Part shown: one piece after another, positions 16,308 through 24,791 of the stretch
Numbering within the stretch: the stretch's first letter is position 1
How the letters are laid out: each line of letters opens with the position of its first letter
Origin: Methanomicrobiales archaeon HGW-Methanomicrobiales-3
GTDB lineage: Archaea > Halobacteriota > Methanomicrobia > Methanomicrobiales > Methanospirillaceae
Direction: 5' to 3'
Length of the DNA stretch: 64,000 bases
Assembly (NCBI GenBank): GCA_002839605.1
Contig: PGYK01000007.1
Coordinates: forward strand, 107,297 to 171,296
The notes under the pieces: generated by a model
Told to the model about the DNA's origin: nothing
The model's database searches: none
The model's input: the letters and a program-made list of their open reading frames with translations, nothing else
Made by a program: the position numbers and the translations under genes

Positions 16308-19019
16308 ATGTTGCATACAAATATCGAACTTTCACAGGTAATCTCTCTACAAACTGAGCAAGATGTTGATGATTTCATTCATTCAATTGATGTCGCAGAT
16401 GTAGCTGAATATCCCGTGAACCATAAGTTTGTATGGCGTTTATTGAATGATAGCGTTAGTAATGCTGCGAATATTCATACGACTTCTGTGACGATTGCTC
16501 CAATAATTGAGCGGATAACAAATGGATTTGATGCGGTCATTCAGGATAAAGAATATCAGAAAAATAACGGTAAACCACTAGATCACAATAAACTACCTAC
16601 ATCCCCACGAGAAGCCGCGAAAGAGTGGTTCAACATTCCCGGTGGTGATACCGCCATTTATGGTGCAGGAATGAAGGACTCGGCAAGATCCAAAATGGCC
16701 GATGAAATTGTCACTGTTGAACTATTATCATCAGAAAACCCACGGAATCCCACCGTTGTAATTTCAGATCATGGTATTGGTCAATCTCCAGATGATTTTG
16801 ATCAAACACTGATGAGTCTCGGGAGAAGTAACAAATTTAGTTCCCCCCATCTTCATGGGACTTATGGACATGGGGGTTCATCATCATACCGATATTGTAA
16901 GTATTCTGTAATAATTTCGAGACGGAATCCAAAAACTCTGCATGGAAAAGAAGACGAAATTGGATGGACGATTGTTAGACGGGAAGAAGGATTTTCAGTA
17001 TATGATTTTAAAGGCAAAAGAACTGTTGAAATTGTTCAGCCCCCAGTATATCTGTATCTATGTTTAGCTAATGGCTCGATTCCAAAAATTCCGCTAATTG
17101 ATAATGAATTCGAAAAAGGAACGCGCATCGCTCATATAAAATACGACGCAAAAGAATGGGAGAATCTCTCTCGCGGCCTAGGATATCGACTCTTTAGGAA
17201 TTATTTATTTGATCCGGTACTACCGTTTCGCTTGATAGATCGAAGAAAAACCGATTCGAAGACAAAACCGTCTTTCGAACGGAATATGTTTGGAGATCGT
17301 TCCACTCTTGAAACAGCGGATTATGTTGTTTATAAAAATCAAGCTGAAGAAGAATGGCCAAATGGGGGCAAACTAATCGTTAGATATTGGCTTCTTCATA
17401 AATTTGCATCACCTGAGGACCGGCCACTTAAAAATCACTTAGAACGAGAAAATTCTCAGAATACGATAATTGCAACGTTAAATGGGCAGAGACACGGAAG
17501 TTTTGAAAAACGATTGATAGCAAAAAAGTGTCGTTTGCCTCGAGTAAGTGATTGCCTTTTAGTACAAGTGGTGCTCGATCAATTACCCCGGGAAGTAAAG
17601 GGGAAAATTTTCACATCAACAAGAATGAGCCTTGTTAAAGAGGGTACTGAAATAGAATTACTTGAAAAAAAGTTAATCGAATGTTTCACCGAAGATGAAC
17701 GACTCAAAGAATGGGAGACCAAACTTAGTGATTTGAGATCTGAAGATGATGATAGCATCAAAGCTGTCAATAAACTTCTTACGCAGTTAATTGAAGTTGG
17801 TCAAAATATAGGAATTGGCGGTCTTCAGCAAAAACAAAATATTGCAGGTACTGGAACAACGAATGAATTCTCGCCCCAGGATCCACCTACGATTTTTAAG
17901 ATAAAAAGTATTGGTGATCCATTAGAGTTCATAAAAAACGAGACAAAGACATTTAATATTGAATTAAATGGCCCAAATTCATTATTCACGAGGCCAAAAA
18001 ATCGTGGAGTTGTAAAATGCATCTTACCTGACGATCCGGGAATCGAAGTTTCTATCCAATATGAAAAGTTTTCCGACGGCAAACTTCCTGTCAAAGTGTT
18101 TTGCAAATCTGATGCAACTGAATATGATGTGAAAGAAATAAAATTTATTTTTGCAATTGATAGTCTACTCTATGATTTTGTTGATAAACGAAAGTATCTC
18201 ATAATTCCGCCATTAAAATACATTCCCAAAGATCCACCAACTACCCTCTCTATATTGAAAAATTCCCCGATAAAAATTAAAATTGGCAAAAATAACGCCA
18301 TTCCAATCGGATTTGATGGTCCTGATGATATTTTAGTACGAACCACCAATCCTGCATATTTTTCTGCATCGTTTAATAATCATGAATCAGTTCGGCTGAT
18401 TCGGAGATTAGGACCTGCAAGCGGTCGAATTCAGATAACAATTAATCCGGATTCGACTGCAAAAGAAGGAGATACTTTTGAACTGTCGGTTTCCTTAACT
18501 CTTTCTGATGGAACGAGACTATCTGATAAAAAAACATGTGAATTTGTCTTCGAAAAAGAAATTGAAAAAACTGGACATGGCGGCATAATTGAATCTTCAA
18601 AGCCAAACTTTTCGATTAAAGGTATTCATCAGAGTGATTGGGCAGTCTTGGGCTGGGATAAATTTAATGTTGGAACTCACGAATTAAAATCAGATTCTGA
18701 TAAAAAGGATATTCTCTTTATTTATGTAAATCTAGATTCTCAATACCTATTGGAAGAAATTGAACGACGTAAAAACTTGAATTACTCGGCGTCAAACATC
18801 AGCAACATTGAGAATAAATATCTCGCTTATTTAGCCTATCATTTGTACCTTCAATACGAATCCGAAAAAGCGGAATACAATCAAACAGTTGACTCTTCAA
18901 AAGATGTTGATAAAGAGGAAAATATCGTGACAAAGGAACAAACTGAACTAGAACTCGAACGCGTCGCAAAGACACTAATATTATCATTTAGATCTTTGAA
19001 GGATTTAGAATCCAATTAA
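16308..19019 (+). CDS. GHKL-fold (Hsp90/MutL/MORC-like) ATPase, defence-like
   Basis: 903 aa. Bergerat ATP-binding motifs are all present: N-box ERITNGFDAVI at residues 68-78 with the Mg-binding Asn, DHGIG at 154-158, and lid/G2 GTYGHGGSS at 184-192. Residues 370-450 read like the transducer (S5) domain that follows in Hsp90/MutL proteins (NGQRHGS, then DQLPREVKGKIFTSTRMS). Residues 520-800 are beta-rich, and the end is charged and helical. No nuclease motif is recognised. GHKL ATPases of the MutL/MORC kind are known in restriction-modification contexts, and a methyltransferase gene converges on it 20 bp away. Strong AT bias suggests transfer. Confidence 0.85.
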   Translation: MLHTNIELSQVISLQTEQDVDDFIHSIDVADVAEYPVNHKFVWRLLNDSVSNAANIHTTSVTIAPIIERITNGFDAVIQDKEYQKNNGKPLDHNKLPTSPREAAKEWFNIPGGDTAIYGAGMKDSARSKMADEIVTVELLSSENPRNPTVVISDHGIGQSPDDFDQTLMSLGRSNKFSSPHLHGTYGHGGSSSYRYCKYSVIISRRNPKTLHGKEDEIGWTIVRREEGFSVYDFKGKRTVEIVQPPVYLYLCLANGSIPKIPLIDNEFEKGTRIAHIKYDAKEWENLSRGLGYRLFRNYLFDPVLPFRLIDRRKTDSKTKPSFERNMFGDRSTLETADYVVYKNQAEEEWPNGGKLIVRYWLLHKFASPEDRPLKNHLERENSQNTIIATLNGQRHGSFEKRLIAKKCRLPRVSDCLLVQVVLDQLPREVKGKIFTSTRMSLVKEGTEIELLEKKLIECFTEDERLKEWETKLSDLRSEDDDSIKAVNKLLTQLIEVGQNIGIGGLQQKQNIAGTGTTNEFSPQDPPTIFKIKSIGDPLEFIKNETKTFNIELNGPNSLFTRPKNRGVVKCILPDDPGIEVSIQYEKFSDGKLPVKVFCKSDATEYDVKEIKFIFAIDSLLYDFVDKRKYLIIPPLKYIPKDPPTTLSILKNSPIKIKIGKNNAIPIGFDGPDDILVRTTNPAYFSASFNNHESVRLIRRLGPASGRIQITINPDSTAKEGDTFELSVSLTLSDGTRLSDKKTCEFVFEKEIEKTGHGGIIESSKPNFSIKGIHQSDWAVLGWDKFNVGTHELKSDSDKKDILFIYVNLDSQYLLEEIERRKNLNYSASNISNIENKYLAYLAYHLYLQYESEKAEYNQTVDSSKDVDKEENIVTKEQTELELERVAKTLILSFRSLKDLESN

Positions 19020-19039
19020 CGGTGAAAAACGAATCAAGT

Positions 19040-20044
19040 TTATAATATTTCATTTTTCCCTTTTTTTAGCGCTTTATCAATTGACCAATATCCACGTTTA
19101 AACTCTTCTTGAAGGGTTTTCATAATATCTTTTTTTAGCTTCCCTTCAGATTTCAACTCATCATAACGCTCGATGAGTTTTACGCACTCTTCTCGTGACC
19201 ATGACTTACCTTGATTTTTTGGATTGTTAATAGTTGGAACATTCAAACTTGACAATAACTCTCCTGGCATAATCATTTCAATCTCACCAATTTTTTGTTT
19301 AAAGATCGAAGGAGATATTTCAAAGCCGACAATATTCCGATTTAAGCCGATAGCAACTCTGGCGGTGGAGAACCCCCCAAGGAAGAAATCGCAAACAAGA
19401 TCCCCTTCGTTGCTGCTGTATTGCAGGATTTTTTTCAGTAAATCATCAGGCAACTCATTTTTATTTTTTATTTTTCGCGGCTTATATTGACGGGGGATTC
19501 CCCAGACATCCTCTCGGTCACAGTAATTTTTTGATCTTCCTTTATCTGATTCTTCTTTTAATCCAAATCTGGATTCAACGTTGAATGTTCGTGATCCCCC
19601 GGGTTTTTCATAATACAGGATGTGATAATGAGATGAAACGAATTTCTTCCTTGTAAAAACACCAAAACTGAATTTCCATATAATATGGTTGACTTCTTTT
19701 AGCTTGGTCTGTCGGAGTGCATGAAGGATGAAGTAGAGATTGGTATACCCGGAAATAATGTAAATTGCGCCCCCCGGTTTCAATATCCGTTCTGCCTCTT
19801 TGATCCAGTCAAAGCTAAACTGCTCATATTTTGATTGGGGCACCTCAACATATCCATCAACGACAAGAGACTCATTACGGTTGTAATGGAGGTGTAAATT
19901 ATTCCCGTTTATTCCATATGGAGGATCTGTGATTATGAGGTCTACTGAATTATCCGCGATGTGTTTTCGTGCACCGGTGATGCAGTCTTCATTAAAAAAA
20001 TGAATATTATGATGAGCATCAGGCGTCAATTTTTTCGGTCTCAT
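19040..20044 (-). CDS. site-specific DNA methyltransferase, beta-class N6-adenine/N4-cytosine type
   Basis: 334 aa. The catalytic motif DPPY is at residues 40-43, a target-recognition region lies in between (about 130-200), and the SAM-binding motif DFFLGGFSTARVA starts near 219. This order (IV, TRD, I) defines the beta class. The FxGxG motif is FLGGF, a mild variant. The last 70 residues are charged helices beyond the usual domain. It faces the GHKL ATPase gene tail to tail. No restriction endonuclease gene is beside it, so it is an orphan or pairs with the ATPase. A TATA-like gtttatac lies upstream on its strand. Confidence 0.9.
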   Translation of the reverse strand: MRPKKLTPDAHHNIHFFNEDCITGARKHIADNSVDLIITDPPYGINGNNLHLHYNRNESLVVDGYVEVPQSKYEQFSFDWIKEAERILKPGGAIYIISGYTNLYFILHALRQTKLKEVNHIIWKFSFGVFTRKKFVSSHYHILYYEKPGGSRTFNVESRFGLKEESDKGRSKNYCDREDVWGIPRQYKPRKIKNKNELPDDLLKKILQYSSNEGDLVCDFFLGGFSTARVAIGLNRNIVGFEISPSIFKQKIGEIEMIMPGELLSSLNVPTINNPKNQGKSWSREECVKLIERYDELKSEGKLKKDIMKTLQEEFKRGYWSIDKALKKGKNEIL

Positions 20045-20663
20045 AATTTTAACAAACTATGTACAATCGAACTATTTGGGTATAAACTCTGACTATTTTC
20101 CATTCGCACTAGACTAAAAAAAAGAGACCCCTTTCGAATGGGGGGTCCCCCCCTACCCCCCCACCCTGTTTTTGCAAAACCATTTCCTGTTCCACACGCA
20201 CACTCCCTATGTTTCCTCTGGAATCCCTGACGTGAGTGACAAAACGTCACAGCGATCTGGCTGTGGGAGTTGGATTGGTAAAATAAGCGGAAAGGGGGGT
20301 GGGGGCCCCTGCTGAAATCCAGAGCACTGGGGGGGTAGCCCCCCTCATTAAAAAAAGTTGGTGGGGGGGTGGGGGTACCTTCCCCCAACCCAATAGTGGG
20401 TAATACAGGTTTTTTCGCACAGGATCTGGGGCGGGTTCGTGTGGAACTACTGATGGATGTAGCCCGGAAGTTCGGATACTCATGCATGAGTATGAACCCG
20501 TGATCCTAAAATTCGAGAGGGGGGGCTCCCCCCCACCTCCCCCCCATGCAGGTGGGGGGGTAGGCCCCCTCTTTGCTTTTATGAGCGGGGGGGAGGGGGT
20601 ACACCCCCCCTTTGAAGCAGGGAACATGAGAAATGAAGTAAAAAATCGAAAAAACGAGAGAGA
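20045..20663. other. C/G-run-rich intergenic region
   Basis: About 620 bp with no convincing gene. It holds repeated runs of 5-8 G or C that alternate strand, such as ggggggtccccccc near 20139, ggtgggggggtggggg near 20361 and aggtgggggggtaggcccc near 20550, able to form hairpins or G-quadruplexes. Open frames here encode only Pro/Gly repeats. It separates the AT-rich island from tRNA-Ser. Similar sequence occurs at 38043-38305. Confidence 0.75.
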
Positions 20664-20747
20664 CGCTGAGGGGGGGAATTGAACCCCCGAGGCACTTTCG
20701 CACCACAGGCTTTCCAGGCCTGCGCCCTACCGCTAGACTACCTCAGC
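20664..20747 (-). tRNA. tRNA-Ser (GGA)
   Basis: Acceptor GCTGAGG pairs with CCTCAGC, the anticodon loop holds GGA (CTGGAAA), and a long variable arm is present as in class II tRNAs. CCA is not encoded. The first 14 nt and 13 nt of 5' flank are duplicated in tandem directly upstream. Confidence 0.93.
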
Positions 20748-20787
20748 AAAAAGTGTATCCTAGACTACCTCAGCAAAAAGTGTATCC
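20734..20787 (-). repeat. 27-bp perfect tandem duplication over the 5' end of tRNA-Ser
   Basis: Copies at 20734-20760 and 20761-20787, each starting tagactacctcagc. The copy nearer the promoter is a 14-nt tRNA 5' fragment plus leader. The real tRNA uses the copy at 20734-20747. Confidence 0.95.
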
Positions 20788-20809
20788 TATCTATACGCAG
20801 AGTATTTTT

Positions 20810-21880
20810 TTAATGGTATCTCTTTTTCGGGGCTCCACTTTTCTGGCCGGGCCCCCGGTTCCACGACGGTCGCGGCCCCGGCCGGTATTTTCCGCCCCCG
20901 TCAGGCTTCTTCGAAGGCACCCTGGTATCTTTGGGCTTCTGCTTTGGTTTTGGAACGATCACCTTGTCGGATTTCGTCCATCCCTTTGCATAGGTGCCGG
21001 GTGCCATGAAGACCGTTGTCGGGGCGATAACGAGCCCGGTATCCCCGGGTTTGAATGCCGATGATGGCAGGAGGGTCTTTCCAAGACAGACAAACTCGTT
21101 CTTCTGCGAAAGGACTGCAACGGTCTGGCCTTTGGCAAACTCCGCGCAGCTGATGATCCCCACTCCGGCCAGTGCTGCACCGTGACATACGGCATCAATC
21201 GCGGTGTTGCGGATGATGACCGCCGACAGTTCCGGCACTGCGGCATCGACCGAGAGGATCATGGAAGCGAGCCGGGCCGGGTCCCCGTCCCGTGCCGCAA
21301 CCGCGGCGTCCTGCACGTCATGGAGGGTGTACATGGTCTTCTCATCAAAGGTACCGGACCGGGACCTTCGGAGTTCCTGCATGTGGCCCCCGACGCCAAG
21401 GGCAAACCCCATGTGATGGCAGAGCGAGCGGATGTAGGTGCCGGCATCGCACCTGACCCGGAAGAGGACCAGCCTGCCATCGGTGTCGAGGATCTCCAGT
21501 TCCTGGACCTCGCGGATGCGCAGGGCACGCTTGACCGCGCTCTTCCGGGGCGGGCGCTGGTAGAGCCTGCCGGTGAACTCTTCGGCCATCTTCAGAATGC
21601 TCTCCTTTGGGACATCCTTGTGGAGGCGCATGAGACAGATGTACTCCTTGTCGTGCTGGAGGAGGAGGGGGGCAAGGCGGACAGCGTTTCCGAGCATGAT
21701 GAGGAGCACGCCGGAGACCTGCGGGTCGAGGGTGCCGGAGTGTCCCACCTGGCAACCGAGCATCTTTCCCACCCATGCCGCTACCTGGTGGCTTGAGGGC
21801 CCTTTGGGCTTGTCGACTACGATTATTCCCGGCCGGCTCCAGAGGTGGACCAGCTCCTTCCCGGTTTCATTTTCCGCCAT
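20810..21880 (-). CDS. cbf5: archaeal Cbf5 (TruB-family) RNA pseudouridine synthase
   Basis: 356 aa. The catalytic motif GHSGTLDPQVSGVL (Asp near residue 51) is preceded by DKPKGPSSHQV, then RPPRKSAVKR and the AGTYIRSLCHHMG motif. A PUA domain occupies about 225-300. The last 60 residues are an unusual basic tail rich in Lys, Pro, Gly and Arg (KPKQKPKD, GPRPSWNRGPGQK). It is the catalytic subunit of H/ACA RNPs and also modifies tRNA U55. The ATG is chosen for a GGAG 8 nt upstream. The gene follows hemD by 1 nt. Confidence 0.93.
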   Translation of the reverse strand: MAENETGKELVHLWSRPGIIVVDKPKGPSSHQVAAWVGKMLGCQVGHSGTLDPQVSGVLLIMLGNAVRLAPLLLQHDKEYICLMRLHKDVPKESILKMAEEFTGRLYQRPPRKSAVKRALRIREVQELEILDTDGRLVLFRVRCDAGTYIRSLCHHMGFALGVGGHMQELRRSRSGTFDEKTMYTLHDVQDAAVAARDGDPARLASMILSVDAAVPELSAVIIRNTAIDAVCHGAALAGVGIISCAEFAKGQTVAVLSQKNEFVCLGKTLLPSSAFKPGDTGLVIAPTTVFMAPGTYAKGWTKSDKVIVPKPKQKPKDTRVPSKKPDGGGKYRPGPRPSWNRGPGQKSGAPKKRYH

Positions 21881-21881
21881 C

Positions 21882-22571
21882 TCACGCACTCCCTTTCTGG
21901 TTGAGGTACTGGTTCAGCGCTGCCAGCGATCCTTCGAGCGATCCGTCACCCACCACCGAGGGGGGGTGCCCTCCGTGGCGCATGGCATCGGCCGTGATCT
22001 CTCCGATTGCCATCACGAGCAGATCAGGACGCGGGGTCCAGACTGCTTTTGTATAGGACATGGCGCTCGTGAAGAGGATCGCCCCGGCTTTTTCAAGAGA
22101 GAGGGGTTCGCTGGTCGGTTCGAGGCCATAGCACCTGAACTCGCGTGCGATCCCCCCAGCATCTGTTATGGCTGAGATGAGTTTATCGTTGGTAACATCG
22201 GCCCGGGGAATGCCGATGCGTTTCCCTCGGATCCAGTCCCCGAGATAGGGCACAAAATCGCGGGAATAGAAACCAGGCAGGATCTCAGAAGATATCCCAG
22301 ACAGTTCCAGTTCCTTTGCGGTCTGCGGACCAATTGCGATCACGCGGGGTGGGTTGGTAAGGATGGGTGCAATGATCTTCGCCGGGAGTGCGCTCGTGAA
22401 GAACAGGCAGTCAAACTCTCCCGCACCAGCAGCTTTTGCAAAATCGCTGATCACTTCCTGGTAAAGTTCCGAGCGGAGCGGGTGGACGCTGTAGCAGGAA
22501 TGCCCGAGCTTCTCACAGCGTGTTGCATCGCTCTTCTCCTTGCCGGCAAGGCGGGTGACTGCGATCTTCAT
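21882..22571 (-). CDS. hemD: uroporphyrinogen-III synthase
   Basis: 229 aa from MKIAVTRLAGKE. The two-lobed HemD layout is visible: N-lobe with FDCLFFTSALPAK, middle VIAIGPQTAKEL, a C-lobe with GAILFTSAMSYTKAV, and MAIGEITADAMRHGG. It closes and flips hydroxymethylbilane to uroporphyrinogen III, the precursor of F430, cobamides and sirohaem. Other hem genes are not adjacent. An in-frame GTG 24 nt upstream is an alternative start. Confidence 0.85.
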   Translation of the reverse strand: MKIAVTRLAGKEKSDATRCEKLGHSCYSVHPLRSELYQEVISDFAKAAGAGEFDCLFFTSALPAKIIAPILTNPPRVIAIGPQTAKELELSGISSEILPGFYSRDFVPYLGDWIRGKRIGIPRADVTNDKLISAITDAGGIAREFRCYGLEPTSEPLSLEKAGAILFTSAMSYTKAVWTPRPDLLVMAIGEITADAMRHGGHPPSVVGDGSLEGSLAALNQYLNQKGSA

Positions 22572-22650
22572 TTCAGGGATAAATTGCCCCGCCACGATAT
22601 GAGGATATGCATTCCGACGAGTTTATATTCCCACTTTCATATTTAATTAT

Positions 22651-23862
22651 ATGCTGGAGATCCTGGCTGGCGTGTGTATCGGTGTCGTGCTTGGCACGAT
22701 CAGCGGTCTCATTCCCGGGGTGCACGCCAACACCCTTGCCGGTATCCTCCTCGGGCTCCAGGCTCTGCTTCTCACCCTTCTCGGCCCCCTTGCCCTGGCG
22801 GGCGCGATGTTTGCCGCGCTCATCACGCACACATTCGTCGATGCTGTCCCGAGCACATTTCTTGGAATCCCCGATGCCGATACAAGCCTCGCAGTCCTGC
22901 CCGCTCATGCGCTCTGCCTTGAAGGAAAGGGTGAGGAGGCGGTGCGGATAGCTGCTCTTGGCAGCGCAGGGGCTATCATCCTTGCGGTCCCGCTTTCTGT
23001 CGTATGTTTTCTCCTGCTTCCACAACTCCAGCCGTACTTTGACTGGTGGATTGGTATCCTGCTCATCGCGGTCGTAGGATACATGGTTGTGACCAGCGAC
23101 GCACCTGGGTGGGCTCTGGGAGTTTTTTGCGTGTCCGGGCTGCTTGGGACGTTTGCACTCCATTACTCGTACTTGAGCTGGCACACGGTGGGAGGGGAAA
23201 GTGCAATCCTCATGCCCCTCCTGTCAGGTCTGTTTGGCATCTCCATCCTCCTTATTGCGGCCAGGGGAAAGATCCCGACGCAGCGGTTTGAGGGCATCAC
23301 GCTTGAAGACCGCAAAGTGGTGAAATGCTCCGTGATCGGGACTGCAGCGGGTATTGCCGTTGGCTGGCTGCCCGGTCTTTCGACAGCATCTGCCAACGCG
23401 GTGCTTGCATCGGTTATCGGGTATGAGAAAGACCGGCGGGGCTACATCCTTGCAACGAATGCCGCAAATACGGCAAATGCGTTCATTGGTCTTGCTGCCC
23501 TCTTTGCCTTATCCCGGATGCGGAATGGTGTCATGGCAGCCCTTGCCGAGCTCCCCCCGCAGTCTATGAGTGCGCTGATGGTTGTTGGCGTGCTTGCCGC
23601 GTGTGCGGCGTACCTCATCACGATTTTCCTTGGGCGATATGCCCCTCTCCTCAACGGTATCGATAGTATGCTTCTGAACCGGGGCGTGATAGCGTTTGTT
23701 GTCATCCTCTGCATTATCCTCACCGGGCCCTTCGGTCTTGTCATTCTCATCCTCGCTACCGCGACCGGACTGGTGCCGCATATCATAAACCTGCCGGCGG
23801 TTTATTGCATGGGATCCATCATGGTCCCGGTCATGCTCTACTCTTTTGGAATTCTCGTCTGA
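22651..23862 (+). CDS. TctA-like/DUF112 polytopic membrane protein
   Basis: 403 aa with about ten hydrophobic segments spread over the full length. The N-terminal IAGVxxGxxxGxIPGVHANT type motif (here GTISGLIPGVHANTLAG) and the later GWLPGLSTASANAV motif are the paired PG(L/V)-type loops of the TctA/DUF112 group. Bacterial TctA carries tricarboxylates. For the archaeal branch the substrate is unknown and no TctB/C partners are nearby. Confidence 0.82.
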   Translation: MLEILAGVCIGVVLGTISGLIPGVHANTLAGILLGLQALLLTLLGPLALAGAMFAALITHTFVDAVPSTFLGIPDADTSLAVLPAHALCLEGKGEEAVRIAALGSAGAIILAVPLSVVCFLLLPQLQPYFDWWIGILLIAVVGYMVVTSDAPGWALGVFCVSGLLGTFALHYSYLSWHTVGGESAILMPLLSGLFGISILLIAARGKIPTQRFEGITLEDRKVVKCSVIGTAAGIAVGWLPGLSTASANAVLASVIGYEKDRRGYILATNAANTANAFIGLAALFALSRMRNGVMAALAELPPQSMSALMVVGVLAACAAYLITIFLGRYAPLLNGIDSMLLNRGVIAFVVILCIILTGPFGLVILILATATGLVPHIINLPAVYCMGSIMVPVMLYSFGILV

Positions 23863-23927
23863 CATGGCACGAAAACAAGCCGGCGATCTATGGTTTTATA
23901 CGGGTATACACCCCTAAGTTGTCCTGT

Positions 23928-24791
23928 ATGCCGGGATACTGGTTCGGGGATGTGGAAGCGGGATCGTGCACCCCGTTTTCCGGTGATGCACGGGATATTG
24001 CGGGACGGATACGTACCATTCGCACCAGCATGGATTCGTTTGTGCCGCTGAACTGGGAGCTTGCGGTTTCCTGCGGTTTCTGCCATGATCGCGCGGAGTA
24101 TCTCAAAAAGCTGCGCGAGGTCTGTTTTTTTGCTGCAGAACGGGATGTCCGGGAACAGTATGCAGGAAAGGATACCGAACTGCTCCACATGGTCAGGACC
24201 CTTGATGAAATGGACACGGTCATCAACCTCCTATCAGAACGGGTCATGGAATGGTACCAGATACGGCAGCCAACGTTCTCCCGCAAGTATCGTCGCACCC
24301 CGTCCCACCTGATGGTACGGAAGATCCGGGAGAAGAGTCGTGGAGCGCTCGGGAACGTTGCCGGGCAGATTGAATCCCTCTCCATCGCCCGTACCGATCT
24401 TGCCAAAGAAGTCTCATCACGGGCAAACCGGGTCCTGCCCAACACCAGCGCCCTCATCGGCGGCCTTGTTGCCGCCCGGCTCATGGCTCAGGCTGGCGGT
24501 CTTTCGCAATTATCCCGCCTTCCGGCAAGTGCGATCCAGGTGCTGGGAGCAAAAACAGCCCTGTTCGCCCATATACGGACGCACACCCCTTCCCCAAAAC
24601 ATGGGATTATCTTCCAGCATCGCCGGGTCCATAATGCCCCAAGAACCATCAGGGGGCGAGTCTCCCGGGTACTGGCCGGCAAGCTGGCAATCGCTGCCCG
24701 GCTCGACCAGTACCGCGGCGTTGCGGACCTCGGTTTCCTCGAGCGGGCGCAGGCGAAGATCGATGCAGCCGGAATGGAGGAAAAACCATGA
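23928..24791 (+). CDS. nop5: Nop5 (Nop56/58 family) C/D RNP core protein, short form
   Basis: 287 aa. Helical middle with DTVINLLSERVMEWY. The Nop domain follows: LPNTSALIGGLVAARLMAQAGG, RLPASAIQVLGAKTALF and the HGIIFQHRRVHNAP segment that holds box C/D RNA with L7Ae. It bridges L7Ae-RNA and fibrillarin in 2'-O-methylation RNPs. The usual archaeal protein is nearer 350-400 aa. Here the N-terminal fibrillarin-binding domain is reduced and the KEKE-like tail is missing. It overlaps the fibrillarin gene by 4 nt. Confidence 0.92.
   Translation: MPGYWFGDVEAGSCTPFSGDARDIAGRIRTIRTSMDSFVPLNWELAVSCGFCHDRAEYLKKLREVCFFAAERDVREQYAGKDTELLHMVRTLDEMDTVINLLSERVMEWYQIRQPTFSRKYRRTPSHLMVRKIREKSRGALGNVAGQIESLSIARTDLAKEVSSRANRVLPNTSALIGGLVAARLMAQAGGLSQLSRLPASAIQVLGAKTALFAHIRTHTPSPKHGIIFQHRRVHNAPRTIRGRVSRVLAGKLAIAARLDQYRGVADLGFLERAQAKIDAAGMEEKP

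Noticed and set aside
20041..20706. Proline/glycine-rich open reading frames in several frames
   Set aside because: They arise from G/C runs, overlap each other in opposite strands and have no start signals or family character.
20664..20787. tRNA-Ser as attachment site of an integrated element carrying the AT-rich island
   Set aside because: Integrases use the 3' end of tRNA genes and leave a copy there. The duplication here is at the 5' end and in tandem, and no integrase gene is present.
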